The notes: generated by a model from the sequence alone, not told the origin. A DNA stretch of 64,000 nt from Leisingera aquimarina DSM 24565 (GCF_000473165.1 NZ_AXBE01000013.1:62001-126000); one strand, 5' to 3'. Positions 44,193-53,992 are shown, counted from the first letter of the stretch. A program made the numbers and translations.

Positions 44193-45767
44193 ATGAGGCG
44201 CGACTTATCCCTTTTGCAGAACCGCCGTTTTGATGTGGTGGTGGTCGGCGGCGGCATCCAGGGGGCCTGTGTGGCACGGGACGCGGCCTTGCGGGGCCTG
44301 AGCACCGCGCTGATCGAACAGGCGGATTTTTGCAGCGCGACCAGCCATAATTCCTTGAAGACCATTCACGGCGGCATCCGCTACCTCCAGCATTTGAACT
44401 TCAGGCGCGCCATTGACTCCATCCGGGAGCAGCAGATTTTCCTGAGGACCGCCCCGCATCTTGTTCAGCTTTTGAATTTCCTGATGCCCGCCTACGGATA
44501 CGGCATGAGGGGGCCGCTGGCACTGGGGGCCGGGATCGGCCTTTTCGAACTGCTGAACGCGCTTGTGTCGCTCCGGGACGGCAACAGGCCGGGATGGCCA
44601 AGGGGCAGGCTGATGCGGGCCGCCGCCTGCCGGGCGCTTGCCCCCGGCATTGACCAGCACGGCCTGAGCGGCGGCGCGGTATGGGCCGGCGCTCAGGTTG
44701 GTTTCGCTGACAAGGCTGTTCTGCAGATCCTGCAGCAGGCGGTGGATCACGGGGCTTGCGCCGCCAACCGCGTGCAGGCTGAGCAGCTGTGTTTCAGCGC
44801 GCCGGACCGCGGTTCCGTTTGCGGTCTCAAGGCAAAAGACATGCGCACGGGCAACCGGTTCGAAATACAGGCGCGTTCGGTGGTAAATGCAACAGGGCCC
44901 TGGGCCGCGGACTGGATCAAACAGGCCGGAGGCGCCAGACTGTCGCTGAAGGTTGGACTGGTTAAGAGCATGAACCTTGTCACCAGCAAACCCGCATTGC
45001 CCTACGCCCTTGCCGTAAAGAGCGCCCGCGCCTCCGATTCCCGGATCGACAGGGCCAAGCGGATGTTCTTCGTCGTGCCCTGGCAGGGCAAGGCGGTTAT
45101 CGGAACCACCCATTTCACATACCGCGGCAGCTCCGGCAGCATGGAAACCGACCCGGATGGAATCGCGGCATTTGTCAATGGATTCAATGCCGCCTGCCCG
45201 GCGATGGGCCTGGCGCTTGATGATATCCTGTATTGCTACCAGGGGCTTATCCCAGGCGACGGCGAGACGGCCGAAGACGGTGCGAAACTGCATGAAAGCA
45301 AGATTGTCGATCATGCCGCCACGGATGGTATCGGCGGAATGTTCAGCATCGTCAGTATCAAATGGACAACCGCCCGGCTGACCGCGGAACAAGCCGTTGA
45401 CCGGCTGCTGCGCCAATGGAATGAGCACCGCAGCTGCCGGACGCGTCAGACACCTCTCCCGGATTATCCGGATATGCCGCATGACACATGCGGATTGTCC
45501 GGCGCGCAGCTGCGCGGTTTCGTGGCGGCGCATACCGAACACACCCAGGCATTCCGCTTCAGCGACATCATCTTGCGCAGAACAAACGACCTCGTGCTGG
45601 GCAGAATGCGCGCGAAACAGTTTGCTGTGATTCTGCAAACGCTGGCGGATCATTTCGATTGGCCGGCCGAACGGCGGCGCGAAAAGGCACAGCAGGTCTT
45701 GGACCGCCTGGCCTCTTCAGCCTTCAAAAGAACATTGATCAACGGGTTGGAGGCGGTGCGATTATGA
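44193..45767 (+). CDS. GlpD-like FAD-dependent oxidoreductase, copy 1
   Basis: 524 residues. RFDVVVVGGGIQGACVARDA (about 12-31) is the FAD ADP-binding motif of the DAO fold. HGGIRYLQHLNFRRAIDSIR and FLRTAPHLVQLLNFLMPAYG match GlpD/GlpA glycerol-3-phosphate dehydrogenases, and KRMFFVVPWQGKAVIGTTHF is the next conserved block. The last 120 residues form the C-terminal helical domain found in full-length GlpD. Location in an EPS operon argues against a simple catabolic role; it may act on a glycerol phosphate or sugar acid substituent of the polymer. The stop overlaps the epimerase gene (ATGA at 45764-45767). A shorter paralogue is at 61326. Confidence 0.85.
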   Translation: MRRDLSLLQNRRFDVVVVGGGIQGACVARDAALRGLSTALIEQADFCSATSHNSLKTIHGGIRYLQHLNFRRAIDSIREQQIFLRTAPHLVQLLNFLMPAYGYGMRGPLALGAGIGLFELLNALVSLRDGNRPGWPRGRLMRAAACRALAPGIDQHGLSGGAVWAGAQVGFADKAVLQILQQAVDHGACAANRVQAEQLCFSAPDRGSVCGLKAKDMRTGNRFEIQARSVVNATGPWAADWIKQAGGARLSLKVGLVKSMNLVTSKPALPYALAVKSARASDSRIDRAKRMFFVVPWQGKAVIGTTHFTYRGSSGSMETDPDGIAAFVNGFNAACPAMGLALDDILYCYQGLIPGDGETAEDGAKLHESKIVDHAATDGIGGMFSIVSIKWTTARLTAEQAVDRLLRQWNEHRSCRTRQTPLPDYPDMPHDTCGLSGAQLRGFVAAHTEHTQAFRFSDIILRRTNDLVLGRMRAKQFAVILQTLADHFDWPAERRREKAQQVLDRLASSAFKRTLINGLEAVRL

Positions 45768-46768
45768 GTATTGGCAGGGGCGATATTGTATTGGTTACCG
45801 GGGCGACCGGGTTCACTGGCAAGCATCTGGTCAGGGCATTATGCGCCACCGGCGCCACAGTGCGCGCGATTGTCCGCAAATCCTCGCAACGCGATGGCAT
45901 CAAGGATTTGCCGGTCGAGATCTTTCAGGGCGATGTGTTTGATGCGGATACCGCAGTCCGCGCCGCTGAGGGGGTGCATTATGTCTTCCATGCCGCAGCG
46001 GCATACCGGGAAGCCAGGATCAGCGACGATGTCTACTGGAAAGTGCATGCGCAAAGCACGCAGCACCTAGCCAGAACGGCGATGCGGAATCCCGGCTTCA
46101 AGCGGTTTGTCCACGTGTCAACCATCGGCGTTCACGGCCATATAGAAAATCCGCCCGCAAACGAAGACTACCGCTTCGCGCCCGGGGATCAGTATCAGGA
46201 TACCAAAGTCGAAGCGGAACTGTGGATCAGGGATTTCGCGCAGACCGAAGGATTGCCGCTCACGGTGGTCCGGCCCGCCGCCATCTACGGCCCCGGAGAC
46301 CGCCGATTGCTGAAGGTCTTCAAGATGGCAACGAAACCGGTGGTGCCGATCCTGGGATACGGGTGCAAGGGATTGTACCACCTGATCCATGTGACCGATC
46401 TGGTGCGGTTCATGATCCTGTCGGCACCCCATGAGAGGACCCTCGGCGAGGTCTATATCTGCGGTGCCCGGGATTCCATCAGCATCGAGCAGATGATCCG
46501 CGTCATTGCCAGGAATCTGCAAACGGCGCCCAAGGTCCTGCGCTTGCCCGTCACCCCGTTTTTTATCGCCGGCGATCTGTGCGAATGGATTTGCAAGCCT
46601 CTGGGAATAGAACCGCCGATTTACCGGCGGCGTGTCGCCTTCTTCACCAAGGACCGCGCGTTTGATACGTCGAAACTGCGGCAGCATACCGGGTATGAGT
46701 ATCTTCACACCAACGAAAGCGGGCTTGCGGACACCGCGAACTGGTATGTCAAAGAGGGGTGGCTCTGA
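45764..46768 (+). CDS. NAD-dependent epimerase/dehydratase (extended SDR), copy 1
   Basis: 334 residues from the ATG in the ATGA overlap with the upstream gene. VLVTGATGFTGKHLVRALCA (about 9-28) is the TGxxGxxG nucleotide motif. VHVSTIGVHGH and the catalytic YQDTK (YxxxK) follow, and VVRPAAIYGPGDRRLLKVFK is the substrate loop typical of the 3-beta-HSD/dihydroflavonol reductase branch. RRVAFFTKDRAFDTSKLRQH near the C-terminus is shared with the paralogue at 56978. It probably reduces or epimerises a sugar or lipid carrier substrate. The stop overlaps the GT4 start (TGATG at 46766-46770). Confidence 0.88.
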   Translation: MSIGRGDIVLVTGATGFTGKHLVRALCATGATVRAIVRKSSQRDGIKDLPVEIFQGDVFDADTAVRAAEGVHYVFHAAAAYREARISDDVYWKVHAQSTQHLARTAMRNPGFKRFVHVSTIGVHGHIENPPANEDYRFAPGDQYQDTKVEAELWIRDFAQTEGLPLTVVRPAAIYGPGDRRLLKVFKMATKPVVPILGYGCKGLYHLIHVTDLVRFMILSAPHERTLGEVYICGARDSISIEQMIRVIARNLQTAPKVLRLPVTPFFIAGDLCEWICKPLGIEPPIYRRRVAFFTKDRAFDTSKLRQHTGYEYLHTNESGLADTANWYVKEGWL

Positions 46769-48045
46769 TGAGCGGGCGGCAGACAGGGCAGACAGGGGCG
46801 CGCGCGGATATGCTTGTCGTGGCGCCGCACCCGTTCTTCACGCCCCGCGGCACCCCGTTCAGCGTCTATTACCGAACGCTCGTTCTTGCCCAGGAAGGCG
46901 TCAGGATTGATCTGCTGACCTACCATCCCGGACAGGATGTGGATATTCCGGGCGTCCGCATCGTGCGGATCCCGCGCATTGCGGTTCTCGAACCTGTGCC
47001 GGTCGGCCCGTCCGTCAAGAAGCTGTTTCTGGACGTTTTTGTTTTTTTCTGGACCATCGGGATGCTCATCCGGCACCGCTACGGGCTGGTGCATGCCCAT
47101 GAGGAAGCTGTATTCTGGTGCCGCGCCCTGAAGCCCATCTTCCGGTTCCGCCTGATCTACGACATGCATTCCAGCCTGCCCCAGCAGCTGGAGAATTTCG
47201 GGTTTACAAAATCAAAGATACTGATCGGGATCTTCCGCTTTCTGGAAGACAGCTGCCTGAAGGCGGCTGATGCGGTGATCACGATCTGCCCGGACCTGCG
47301 GGACTATGCGCTGCAGCAGGGCGTCCGGAAGGAAAAGCATTTTCTGATCGAGAACTCGATCTTCGACGATGTCAGGCTGGCGGCGTCCCCCAGCGCGGCC
47401 GTGGATCCGGACGCGGAGGAGGTCGTGTTTTCCGCACAGAACCCGACGATGGTCTATGCCGGAACATTTGAAAAATACCAGGGCATCGACCGCGTCATCA
47501 AGGCGTTTGCCCAGATCACCGGCCAGTATCCGGCCGCCCGGCTGGTGCTGGCCGGCGGCACCCCGGAGCAGGTTGCGGCCATGAAGGCGGTGGCGGCCGG
47601 CGAAGGCTTGTCCGGTCAATGCGTGTTCACGGGCCGGGTTTCGAAAAAGACGGCGCTGCGGCTGAACCGGGAGGCAGATGTGCTGCTGTCCCCCCGCATT
47701 GATGGCACCAACACCCCATTGAAAATCTACGAACAGCTGGCAAGCGGAAAGCCCTTGATTGCGACCAGGATCTGGTCGCACACCCAGGTGCTGGACGATG
47801 CGTATTGTTTTCTCGTCGAACCGTCACCGGACTCGATTGCTGACGGCATGCGCAACGTGCTGAGCAACCCGGATGAGGCCAAGCGGCGGGCAGAGAATGC
47901 ACGCAAGCTCTATGACCGCGAATATGCCCGCCCGGTCTATGAAGCCAAAATACGGGCGCTGCTGGCGGAAATGAACTTCAAAGGCGCCGCGCCCTGCGCT
48001 CCGGGAAAGGGCCGGGCAGGGCCCGCCTCTTCCGGTCCGGTTTGA
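46768..48045 (+). CDS. GT4 glycosyltransferase
   Basis: 425 residues from the ATG overlapping the epimerase stop by one base. ADMLVVAPHPFFTPRGTPFS, then VYYRTLVLAQEG, is the N-terminal acceptor half with the Gly-rich loop. VYAGTFEKYQGIDRVIKAFA marks the start of the donor half (YxGxxxxxKGxDxxI type), and VLLSPRIDGTNTPLKIYEQL, then ASGKPLIATRIWSH, is the family GT4 nucleotide-sugar site with a Glu. It is a cytosolic GT-B enzyme within the coupled FAD oxidoreductase - epimerase operon. The equivalent position in the 56-63 kb set has no glycosyltransferase. Confidence 0.9.
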   Translation: MSGRQTGQTGARADMLVVAPHPFFTPRGTPFSVYYRTLVLAQEGVRIDLLTYHPGQDVDIPGVRIVRIPRIAVLEPVPVGPSVKKLFLDVFVFFWTIGMLIRHRYGLVHAHEEAVFWCRALKPIFRFRLIYDMHSSLPQQLENFGFTKSKILIGIFRFLEDSCLKAADAVITICPDLRDYALQQGVRKEKHFLIENSIFDDVRLAASPSAAVDPDAEEVVFSAQNPTMVYAGTFEKYQGIDRVIKAFAQITGQYPAARLVLAGGTPEQVAAMKAVAAGEGLSGQCVFTGRVSKKTALRLNREADVLLSPRIDGTNTPLKIYEQLASGKPLIATRIWSHTQVLDDAYCFLVEPSPDSIADGMRNVLSNPDEAKRRAENARKLYDREYARPVYEAKIRALLAEMNFKGAAPCAPGKGRAGPASSGPV

Positions 48046-48276
48046 GTGCGGGAGGCCATATAATCCGGGCTGCGGCCCGCCGGGTCCGCCCCCCTTCTCA
48101 GCCGCAGCTGCTGCGTTCGGGCGGGCAGGCCGCAGCGCATTCCATTCATTCAGATCGGGTTCAGCGGCCGCTTTCGCATTTTTGTTGCGCTGGCCTCAGG
48201 GCGGGCGATGACTTAACCTTAAAGGCAGGTTCGTCGGACCGGACCGCTCGGATCACTTGCAAAGGCGGGACTTTCA

Positions 48277-49016
48277 GTGGGGCGACACATTCATGGCAAC
48301 CGTCAGTCTCAAGCATCGGACAGCGCCTTAAACAAGTATCTCAAGCGTGTCGTCGGCAGCAGCCGCAAGGCGGATCTGCTGAAATACGAGCTCATCACAA
48401 TGCTGCTCACGAATTTTCCTGGCGCCGCCGGGCTGATCCTGCGGCAAAAAATCTACCCCTCCTTGTCGGTCATTACGGCAGAGGCACCGCGATTTCGCGC
48501 GGCGTCACCCTGCGCTGCCCGAGCCGCCTGTCTCTGGGGGCCGGCAGCATGATTGATGCCGGCGTGTTTTTTGACATCAAAAGCGACGCGGCCGCAGTGA
48601 CGCTGGGGACCCGGAGCCAGATTATGCACGGAGCGCATTTCGAGACCGGATACGGCGGGCATATCATCCTGGGTGACGATTGTTACGTTGATGTCTTCGC
48701 CATCCTGAACGGGGATGGCGGGCTGGAGATTGGCAACAACGCCCTGATCGCCGGGCATTGCCATATCGTGTCCGGAAATCACTGCTTTGCGGACCTGTCG
48801 CAGCCGATGAACAGTCAAGGCATCGCCGGCCAGAGCATCGTCCTCGAGGACGATGTCTGGTTGGGGGCCGGAGTCAAGGCCCTGGACGGCATGCGCATCG
48901 GGCGCGGAAGCATTGTCTCGGCCGGTGCCGTGGTGACCCGTGACGTGGCCCCCTGCAGCATCATGGGCGGGGTTCCGGCCAAACTGATCAGACAACGGAG
49001 GCAAAAGCGTGGCTGA
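48277..49016 (+). pseudogene. Hexapeptide-repeat acyltransferase, type 2, with frameshift
   Basis: Paralogue of the intact gene at 62745. From a GTG at 48277 the frame reads SALNKYLKRVVGSSRKADLL and NFPGAAGLILRQKIYPS, matching KYMARVVGS and FPGAAGVFLRQKFYP in the intact copy. Right after IYPS (about 48452-48460) one base is missing, and the match continues in the next frame as LLVGHYGRGTAISRGVTLRC and then a full left-handed beta-helix (SQIMHGAHFETGYGGHIIL, NALIAGHCHIVSGNH, LEDDVWLGAGVKALDG) to the stop at 49016. Both halves are well conserved, so the break is recent, or a sequencing error. Family members acetylate sugars. The next gene overlaps the end by eight bases. Confidence 0.8.
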
Positions 49017-50046
49017 CATCCCCAAGGCCCCCGGAACCCGTTGGCGCCAGATCACGGCTCTCGCGCTCAAAGCCTCAGTCAGCGCCGGCCTTCTGGCCTA
49101 TCTGCTCTATGTTCAGGTCGACAATGCCGATGACATCTGGAGCGCTATAGGACAGGCTGATCCGCTGCTTCTGCTGTTGGCTTTCTCGTTGAACGCCGCC
49201 GGCTACCTGCTGTGTTCCTGGCGCTGGCAAATCCTGCTCAAAGCGCAAGGATTCCGGGTTCCCCTCATAGAACTCATCCGCGCCTATACGATCGGCATCT
49301 TCTTCAATTCCTTTCTGCCAGGGCTGATGAGCGGCGATTTCATGCGCGCGTTGGATATCTCCGACCGTGTCAGCTCCTATACCCGCTCCTTCCTGATTCT
49401 CTTCGTTGAGCGCCTGACCGGCATGTTCGGTTTGCTTGTGCTCGCCGTCTTCGCTTTGCCGCTGGCCGGCTGGAACATTATCGGCCAGACCGGCGTGATC
49501 TGGGTGCTTGCCGCCATCGCTGCTTTGCTGCTGGCAGCCGGCCTGGTCCTTAAGGCAATGCCGCACCGCCAAAGCCAAAACCAAAGCCGCCTGCGGCATA
49601 TTCCCGGATTCCGCAAACTGGGCGAGATCGCTCACAACATGTCCGAAACCTCAAAGGGCTTCGCCTCCCGGATGACGGCTGTCTACGGCTGTATGGCGAT
49701 CTCGATTGTGTTTCAGGCCAATGTCGTGCTGCATTTCTATCTGATCGGCCTGGCGGTCGGGATCGACCTGCCGCTGCAGGTCTATTTCGGGATCATCCCG
49801 GTGTCACTGTTCGTGATGATGATCCCCGCTTCGGTGAATGGCATCGGCATCCGCGAACAGATTTTCGTCTACCTGTTCGGCGCCTTCGGGACGGATGCGG
49901 CTGCGGCCATCTCACTGGCTTGGCTCGCCCTGGCGATGGTGCTGCTTCAGGCTGTGGCCGGGGGAGTGCTGTTTGCGCTTCGCAAACGGCGCCGCACCGC
50001 GGCGCCTGGGGATACGGCTGCCTCAAAACCGTCCCCCCCCGCCTGA
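49009..50046 (+). CDS. Integral membrane protein, UPF0104/AglD-like (flippase-type)
   Basis: 345 residues, GTG start at 49009 with a strong GGAGG eight bases upstream. About eight membrane helices are visible. WSAIGQADPLLLLLAFSLNA, LLCSWRWQILLKAQGFRVPL and NSFLPGLMSGDFMRALDISD are typical of the lysylphosphatidylglycerol synthase TM-region/AglD family, as are MMIPASVNGIGIREQIFVYL and its Glu. Family members move or handle lipid-linked substrates or are linked to glycosylation. It overlaps the acyltransferase by eight bases and closes the coupled operon that started near 43584. Confidence 0.85.
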   Translation: MADIPKAPGTRWRQITALALKASVSAGLLAYLLYVQVDNADDIWSAIGQADPLLLLLAFSLNAAGYLLCSWRWQILLKAQGFRVPLIELIRAYTIGIFFNSFLPGLMSGDFMRALDISDRVSSYTRSFLILFVERLTGMFGLLVLAVFALPLAGWNIIGQTGVIWVLAAIAALLLAAGLVLKAMPHRQSQNQSRLRHIPGFRKLGEIAHNMSETSKGFASRMTAVYGCMAISIVFQANVVLHFYLIGLAVGIDLPLQVYFGIIPVSLFVMMIPASVNGIGIREQIFVYLFGAFGTDAAAAISLAWLALAMVLLQAVAGGVLFALRKRRRTAAPGDTAASKPSPPA

Positions 50047-50432
50047 GCGAAACCCGGCAGCCTGCATAGCGCCCGGACGGGAAACGGGGCGGGGCCAAAA
50101 TCCAGATATCCCCGACAATCAAACCGGGCCGCTCAGGCTGGGTTGATCAACTTGGCATTGACAAAAAAAAATGCACGTTAGTTCTACAATGGTGTCTGCC
50201 TGGAACGAAATACCGGTTCAGGCGGTTCATAATGGGGGATAGCTAATCACCGGGGGTAGACTGAGCCTTTTGAGGCTGGGGGATTTTCAGGTTTCACTTA
50301 GCGCAGCCGCTCTGTTTCATAGCGGTTCAGCGCGTGCATTTTTCAGGTTATCCCTGTTTCCGCAGCCGGAGATTCAGATCCTCCCCCAGCTATTCCGTGT
50401 AACGAGTTACGCTTTAGCGGGGGATAGCAAAA
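50047..50432. other. Leader and promoter region of the SdrD/RTX gene
   Basis: 386 bases without a gene. TTGACA at 50158-50163 is followed by an A-run and TACAAT at 50185-50190, but the spacing (21 bases) is longer than usual, so a sigma-70 promoter is only possible. GGGGGATAGC occurs twice (50234-50243 and 50419-50428), and the second copy is the likely ribosome-binding site of the gene at 50433. Confidence 0.4.
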
Positions 50433-53400
50433 GTGACCTATTATTACAAAAACTACGAGTGGACGGCACTCACCGAAGCTGATCTGCTGGATCAAGGGGG
50501 AAACGGATCAAGTATTGGCTGCGGTGATAAATTCACCATGCCTGAAAGCGCCACAGTCTGCCTGTCGACGAAAGACAACGATTACTTTTTGTCAGGCGAC
50601 TACTACCACAACGAAAATGCGGACGATGGCAGCGGGCAAAAAGCCTACGTCGACGGGCAGCCCGCCGGCGGTCAAATATACGCCGAAAGCTATCACGTCC
50701 TGAAGGGGTCGGATGGCAATACATACTACATGATCGAAATCGAGATCGAAGGCCATAATGCCCCCGGGGCGGGGGAAGACTATTTCACGTTCTACAACAA
50801 TGTTCCTCCGGCAGGGGTTGAGCTGACCGTGGTCAAAACCTGCGGCATCAAAGGCAATTGGGTTGATTACAAATGCCTTGGCGCCGGCGATAAAAACGAA
50901 ACCGGATCCATTTCCGGCACCGTCTTTTGCGATCAGGATTGCGACGGCATCAACGGGGAAGTCACCGTTATTCCAGGCTGCGACTACACCATCGAAGCCG
51001 AAGACATGTCCAAGAGCGGCTTTAAAACAGTCAGCGGCAGCCAGGCCTCAGGCGGCGAACTTGCCAAACTGTACTGTGCCGGCGCCTATGGCTCTCTTTG
51101 CACCACTTTTGATGGCAAAACCGGCGTCTATGACGTGACAATCCGGGTTCAGGACGAAAACGACGGCCAAAGCATCATCAAACTGCAAGTAAACGGCCAG
51201 ACTGTCGAGGCCATCCGCCTTAACGGCAACACGGATGGCAGCGGGTCGAACAACGGCGGCTTCTCGGAATATGTGATCAAGGATGTCTCCATTCAAAGCG
51301 GCGACAGCGTGAAGATCAAGGCCAAGGGGGACGGCTACGAATATGTCCGCATCGACAACATCGTTCTTGAAGGCCAGGACAGGCAGGAGACCGTGTCCGA
51401 ACCGGTCAAAGAAGGGGTGACAGTCAAACTCCTGGATCTTGACGGCAATGTGGTTGCCACGACCACCACAGATGCAGACGGGAACTATGCGTTTGAGGAT
51501 GTCCCGGCCGGGGATTACAAGATCATGGGGGTTGCGCCGGACGGAACCGAGTTCACGATCCAGGATGCAGGCACTGACGATACAATCGATTCAGACGTTG
51601 ATGAAAATGGCATGTCCGGCGTGGTCACTGTCGGCGCAGGCACAGAAACCGATATCGATCTGGGCCTTTGCGAGAAACCCGAACCGGGTTCCCTGTCCGG
51701 CCGTTACTTCTGCGACACGGATGATGACAATCAGGATAACAACAACGGCGACGAACCCGGCATCCAGGGCGTCCTCGTCATGCTGCTGGATGCAAGCGGG
51801 GATCCAACCGGTGCAACAACAGTCACGGGCCCGAACGGAGAATACTCTTTCACCGACCTGCAAGCCGGGACCTATGGTGTCAAATTCACCGACCCGGACG
51901 GGGTTCTGGACGGGAAGACCCTGATCACTCCGAATGTCAGCGATGATGCATCCGACAGTGATGCGATCGGCGACGCTGTGATGTCCACGATCATGGACAT
52001 TCAGGTTGAGGCCGGCCAGGACACGCCCGACAATGACGCCGGCGCGCGCAATTCTGATCCGATGACCGCCGAACTGGGCGACACCGTATGGCTGGACGTG
52101 TTCGGCGACGGCATCCTGAACGACGAAGCCTTTGATGCGTTCTTTAACGGCCGGGAGCAGGGGGTCCAGGGGGTGAGTGTGCACCTGCTGGCCGCAGACG
52201 GCACCCTGCTGGACCAGCAGGTCACAGATGAGAACGGCAACTACCTGTTCACCGGTCTTGCGGCGGGCGATTACAAGGTCGGTTTCATCCTGCCTGAGGG
52301 CTTTGCGTTCACCTCGGCCAACCAGGGCGGCAACGATGCCCGGGATTCCGATGCGGTGACCATGCCGGGCGATCCGGACTTTGCGATGACGCAGGTCGTT
52401 TCCCTGGCTGCGGGCGAATCCAATCTGACGCTCGATGCCGGCCTGCTGCGCTGCGGCTTGATCGAAGGCACCAGCCAGATCGACCAGAACTCGCCCGTGG
52501 GCGGTTTCGACCTGCTGGTGGGCTGCGACACCAATGACACGATCGTCGGCTTCTCCGGTGAAGACACGCTGATCGGCAATGGCGGCAATGACGTCCTGAA
52601 CGGCGACAGCTATGATGACCGGCTGGAAGGCGGCGAGGGCGAAGACACTCTGAATGGCGGATCCGAAAACGACATCCTTATCGGCGGTGACGGCAATGAC
52701 GACATCAACGGCGGGGGCGAAATCGATACAGCGGTCTTCGGCGGCAACTATGCCGATGCGACGATCGGGATCGTGGACCTGTTTACTGGCGAGCTGACGG
52801 TCACCTCTGTCGACGGTGTCGACCAGGTGCGCAATGTCGAATTCCTGCAGTTCGACGATGTCACGGTCGCGGTTGAGGCGCTCCTGCCCGGCGGCACCAG
52901 CGATAAGGTAGCTGCCCCGGCTCCCGGCGGTTCAGTCAATATCGACGTTCTGGCCAACGACGTCGAACTGTCCGAGGGCACATTGTCGGTGGCGCAGGTC
53001 AATGATGGCGGGTTCGGTTCTGTTGTGATCGAGCCGGACGGTACCGTGACCTATACGGCCGGCGCGAATTTCGATGGCTTCGATTTCTTCACCTATACCG
53101 TGACCAATGGTGAGGGCTTTGTCAGAACCGTCGAAGTCCAGGTCGGCGACGTCCCGGCGCTTGATCCCGCCGATCCCGGTGTGACCGTTCTGGTCGAAGC
53201 GCCGGGCGACAACGGGGTCGCATATGACGGTACCGGTGGCAATGACAGCATTCTCGGCACACGCGGCGAGGACACGATCAACGGCAGGGGCGGCAATGAT
53301 ATCGTTGAAGGCGGCCGCGGCGATGATAACCTGCGCGGAGCGGCGGGCAACGATATGCTGCTCGGCGGCGAAGGCGATGACACCATTAATGCGGATGGTC

Positions 53401-53861
53401 AGGGGGATATCGCCTTGGGCGGCATCGGCGACGACGTGCTGAACGGACAGTTCGACGATGACATCCTGTTCGGCGGTGCCGGCGATGACTTCGTCCGCGG
53501 ATTGCAGGGCTCGGACTTTGTCTCAGGCGGTGCCGGTGATGACCGGTTCCAAAGCCCCAACAGCGGTGCCGATACGGTTCTTGGCGGCGCCGGGGCGGAT
53601 GAGTTTATCTGGTCCGAAGCGACCGACGCCGGCGAACGCGATTTCCTCGACGGGGAAAGCGGTGTCGACACGCTCGAGATTTCGCTGAACGGTGCAGATG
53701 CGCTTGCGGTTCAAGCTGAAATCGATGCCTATCTGGCAATTGTCAATGCCAACGCCCCGGCACCGGGAAGCATCAATGACAGCAGTGTTCTGACTGATAC
53801 CTTCAGCTTCACGACCATCGATCTGGACATCCGCAATATCGAAGATGTGCAGCTCGTCTAA
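50433..53861 (+). CDS. Secreted SdrD-B, CBM-like and RTX repeat surface protein
   Basis: 1142 residues from a GTG with GGGGGATA upstream; no signal peptide, as expected for type I secretion. Domains in order: an N-terminal Cys-containing domain (about 1-150); GSISGTVFCDQDCDG, a partial SdrD-B start; a CBM6/35-like module (YTIEAEDMSKSG, then YDVTIRVQDENDGQSIIKLQ, about 185-315); three SdrD-B/Cna-B domains (VTVKLLDLDGNVVATTTTDA, GVLVMLLDASGD, GVSVHLLAADGTLLDQQVTD, about 320-670); a first RTX block (GNGGNDVLNGDSYDDRLEGG, about 710-770); a VCBS/cadherin-like domain (VNIDVLANDVELSEGTLSVA, about 830-900); a second RTX block (GGNDSILGTRGEDTINGRGG, about 930-1080); and a C-terminal export region. It is probably a calcium-stabilised adhesin that binds the polysaccharide matrix. 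Confidence 0.9.
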   Translation: MTYYYKNYEWTALTEADLLDQGGNGSSIGCGDKFTMPESATVCLSTKDNDYFLSGDYYHNENADDGSGQKAYVDGQPAGGQIYAESYHVLKGSDGNTYYMIEIEIEGHNAPGAGEDYFTFYNNVPPAGVELTVVKTCGIKGNWVDYKCLGAGDKNETGSISGTVFCDQDCDGINGEVTVIPGCDYTIEAEDMSKSGFKTVSGSQASGGELAKLYCAGAYGSLCTTFDGKTGVYDVTIRVQDENDGQSIIKLQVNGQTVEAIRLNGNTDGSGSNNGGFSEYVIKDVSIQSGDSVKIKAKGDGYEYVRIDNIVLEGQDRQETVSEPVKEGVTVKLLDLDGNVVATTTTDADGNYAFEDVPAGDYKIMGVAPDGTEFTIQDAGTDDTIDSDVDENGMSGVVTVGAGTETDIDLGLCEKPEPGSLSGRYFCDTDDDNQDNNNGDEPGIQGVLVMLLDASGDPTGATTVTGPNGEYSFTDLQAGTYGVKFTDPDGVLDGKTLITPNVSDDASDSDAIGDAVMSTIMDIQVEAGQDTPDNDAGARNSDPMTAELGDTVWLDVFGDGILNDEAFDAFFNGREQGVQGVSVHLLAADGTLLDQQVTDENGNYLFTGLAAGDYKVGFILPEGFAFTSANQGGNDARDSDAVTMPGDPDFAMTQVVSLAAGESNLTLDAGLLRCGLIEGTSQIDQNSPVGGFDLLVGCDTNDTIVGFSGEDTLIGNGGNDVLNGDSYDDRLEGGEGEDTLNGGSENDILIGGDGNDDINGGGEIDTAVFGGNYADATIGIVDLFTGELTVTSVDGVDQVRNVEFLQFDDVTVAVEALLPGGTSDKVAAPAPGGSVNIDVLANDVELSEGTLSVAQVNDGGFGSVVIEPDGTVTYTAGANFDGFDFFTYTVTNGEGFVRTVEVQVGDVPALDPADPGVTVLVEAPGDNGVAYDGTGGNDSILGTRGEDTINGRGGNDIVEGGRGDDNLRGAAGNDMLLGGEGDDTINADGQGDIALGGIGDDVLNGQFDDDILFGGAGDDFVRGLQGSDFVSGGAGDDRFQSPNSGADTVLGGAGADEFIWSEATDAGERDFLDGESGVDTLEISLNGADALAVQAEIDAYLAIVNANAPAPGSINDSSVLTDTFSFTTIDLDIRNIEDVQLV

Positions 53862-53867
53862 GCCACA

Positions 53868-53892
53868 GAAAGGGCTCTTTAAGAGCCCTTTC
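53868..53892 (+). terminator. Rho-independent terminator of the SdrD/RTX gene
   Basis: GAAAGGGCTCTT (53868-53879) and AAGAGCCCTTTC (53881-53892) form a perfect 12-base-pair palindrome around one central base, seven bases after the stop codon. The stem ends in a T-rich strand. Confidence 0.9.
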
Positions 53893-53992
53893 ATTCAAAG
53901 GGATGCAGCGCCAAGTCAGAATGTAGCAGGATCGACCTCGGCTGACGTCTTAGTTTAGACTGTTTTTGACGGTGCAAGAAGATTTTGAACTA

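Noticed and set aside
44205..45653. 482-codon minus-strand frame opposite the GlpD-like gene
   Set aside because: The plus strand encodes a full FAD oxidoreductase; the antisense product has no recognisable domain.
48042..48276. N-terminal extension of the acyltransferase frame from 48042
   Set aside because: This frame before about 48455 is unlike the family, whereas the other frame from 48277 matches the intact paralogue. The gene is therefore a frameshift and not a longer protein.
50158..50190. Sigma-70 promoter before the SdrD/RTX gene
   Set aside because: TTGACA and TACAAT are present but 21 bases apart; mentioned only as possible.
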